In this document: piece by piece, positions 6,180 to 6,891 of the stretch
Layout: each line of letters begins with the position of its first letter
Numbering within the stretch: the first letter of the stretch is position 1
Source: Chitinophagaceae bacterium
GTDB lineage: Bacteria > Bacteroidota > Bacteroidia > Chitinophagales > Chitinophagaceae
Length of the DNA stretch: 6,891 bases
Assembly: GCA_025924755.1 (NCBI GenBank)
Contig: JAICHT010000196.1
Span: 1-6,891, forward strand
Reading direction: 5' to 3'
Notes under the pieces: model-generated
Seen by the model: only the letters and a program-made list of their open reading frames with translations
Databases searched by the model: none
What the model was told of the DNA's origin: nothing
Made by a program: the position numbers and the translations under genes

Positions 6180-6891
6180 TTATAATGCCGTGCTAATAAC
6201 GTGTAATGAATCATTTATTAATTTTTCTATCAAAGCATTGCCGTCTTTTGAAAATTCTTTGTGTATGCGGTTTGCCACAATAGCACTAATGGAAATGCAA
6301 TGATGGCCCAGCAATTTACTTAATCCATATAAACCTGAAGTTTCCATTTCAAAGTTTGCGATACGGTGTTGCCCAAAAGTAAAGGCAGTTAAGCGGTTGA
6401 TAAAGTCGGGATGTTTTATACCCAAGCGCAATACTCTTCCCTGCGGTCCGTAAAAGCCGGGGCAAGTAACGGTAATACCATGGTGGTAACCATCTACAAA
6501 ATGCTTTAACAGGGCTGCGCTTGCGCCGCTAATGTAGGGCATACTTGCCTGACCTGCCATTTGCGTATGCGTCATAAAAGATTGAAGCAGTAAATTTTCT
6601 TCTTCGTTATGATCGAGCCGGTAATAATTCAATAAATTATCGAGGCCAAGGCCATGCGATGAAACCACAAAACTATCAACCGGTATATCGGCCTGTAAAG
6701 AACCCGCAGTACCCAGGCGGATAATATGTAAGGTAGCAAGATCCGGTTTTATCATCCGTGTTTCAAAATCAATATTAACCAGTGCATCCAACTCGTTCAA
6801 AACAATATCAATATTATCGGTACCAATACCGGTAGACACAACGGTAATCCGTTTATTACCCAGCCAACCGGTATGTGATACAAACTCTCGG
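6180..6891 (-). CDS. Uridine phosphorylase-like nucleoside phosphorylase, 5'-truncated by the window edge
   Basis: Enzyme of the PNP/UDP phosphorylase family, which splits nucleosides with phosphate into base and ribose-1-phosphate in salvage. The frame stays open to base 6891, reading REFVSHTGWLGNKRITVV before STGIGTDN. The GTG at 6837-6839 is therefore an internal Val and the start lies outside. Visible motifs are VSTGIGTDN, the phosphate-binding IRLGTAGSLQ (Arg codon at 6717-6719), and NFEMETSGLYGLSKLLG, which carries the ribose-binding Glu-Met-Glu. The FYGPQGR block has a Gln-x-Arg pair (Gln codon 6441-6443). In E. coli Udp the equivalent Q166 and R168 recognise uracil, so uridine phosphorylase is the best guess (udp), though substrate is not proven. 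It is the upstream member of an operon with dapF, 2 bp away. Confidence 0.92.
   Translation of the reverse strand, partial: REFVSHTGWLGNKRITVVSTGIGTDNIDIVLNELDALVNIDFETRMIKPDLATLHIIRLGTAGSLQADIPVDSFVVSSHGLGLDNLLNYYRLDHNEEENLLLQSFMTHTQMAGQASMPYISGASAALLKHFVDGYHHGITVTCPGFYGPQGRVLRLGIKHPDFINRLTAFTFGQHRIANFEMETSGLYGLSKLLGHHCISISAIVANRIHKEFSKDGNALIEKLINDSLHVISTAL

Noticed and set aside
6837..6839. GTG (minus strand) as the start of the phosphorylase gene
   Set aside because: The frame continues to base 6891 with family-like residues, so this is an internal Val and the gene is cut by the window edge.
1..6891. A novel multi-gene system such as defence island, CRISPR or mobile element
   Set aside because: There are no transposase, integrase, repeat arrays or clustered defence genes. 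The genes are mostly housekeeping or common Bacteroidota families with the organisation of a core chromosome.

Overview
The window looks like ordinary chromosomal DNA of a Bacteroidota bacterium, most likely of the Chitinophagaceae type. This rests on three kinds of evidence. The proteins include DUF3078 and DUF2911 families, which are characteristic of this phylum, and three secreted proteins whose signal peptides end just before a Gln. None of the visible starts has a clear Shine-Dalgarno sequence. One intergenic region carries an exact match to the Bacteroidota promoter form TTTG-N17-TAnnTTTG. The genus is inference; no rRNA or other marker gene is present.

Layout, left to right. A 5'-truncated M19 (renal-type) dipeptidase (1-989, +) is followed after 26 bp by a DUF3078 outer-membrane-type protein (1016-1942, +). 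A small stand-alone HNH endonuclease converges on them (1977-2372, -). A 386-bp AT-rich gap with no gene (2373-2758) separates it from a divergent gene for an uncharacterised secreted protein (2759-3778, +). That gene converges on a DUF2911/TPR secreted protein (3879-4721, -), with a strong bidirectional hairpin terminator between them (3806-3843). The rest is on the minus strand. In transcription order it is a 5'-truncated uridine phosphorylase-like gene (6891-6180), dapF (6177-5392, only 2 bp downstream), a Nudix hydrolase (5300-4836) and then DUF2911, which has its own promoter.

The genes do not form one pathway. The phosphorylase-dapF pair is a tight operon joining nucleoside salvage to diaminopimelate (lysine and peptidoglycan) synthesis. 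The dipeptidase and DUF3078 genes may be co-transcribed. Both edge genes run off the window, so the TTG at 78 and the GTG at 6837-6839 are internal codons and not starts.

I found no mobile element, CRISPR array, tRNA or rRNA, and no convincing novel multi-gene system. The points most worth a second look are the uncharacterised secreted protein, the orphan HNH nuclease with its conserved-looking tail, the 386-bp divergent intergenic region, and the near-leaderless DUF2911 promoter with an 18-bp palindrome just upstream.
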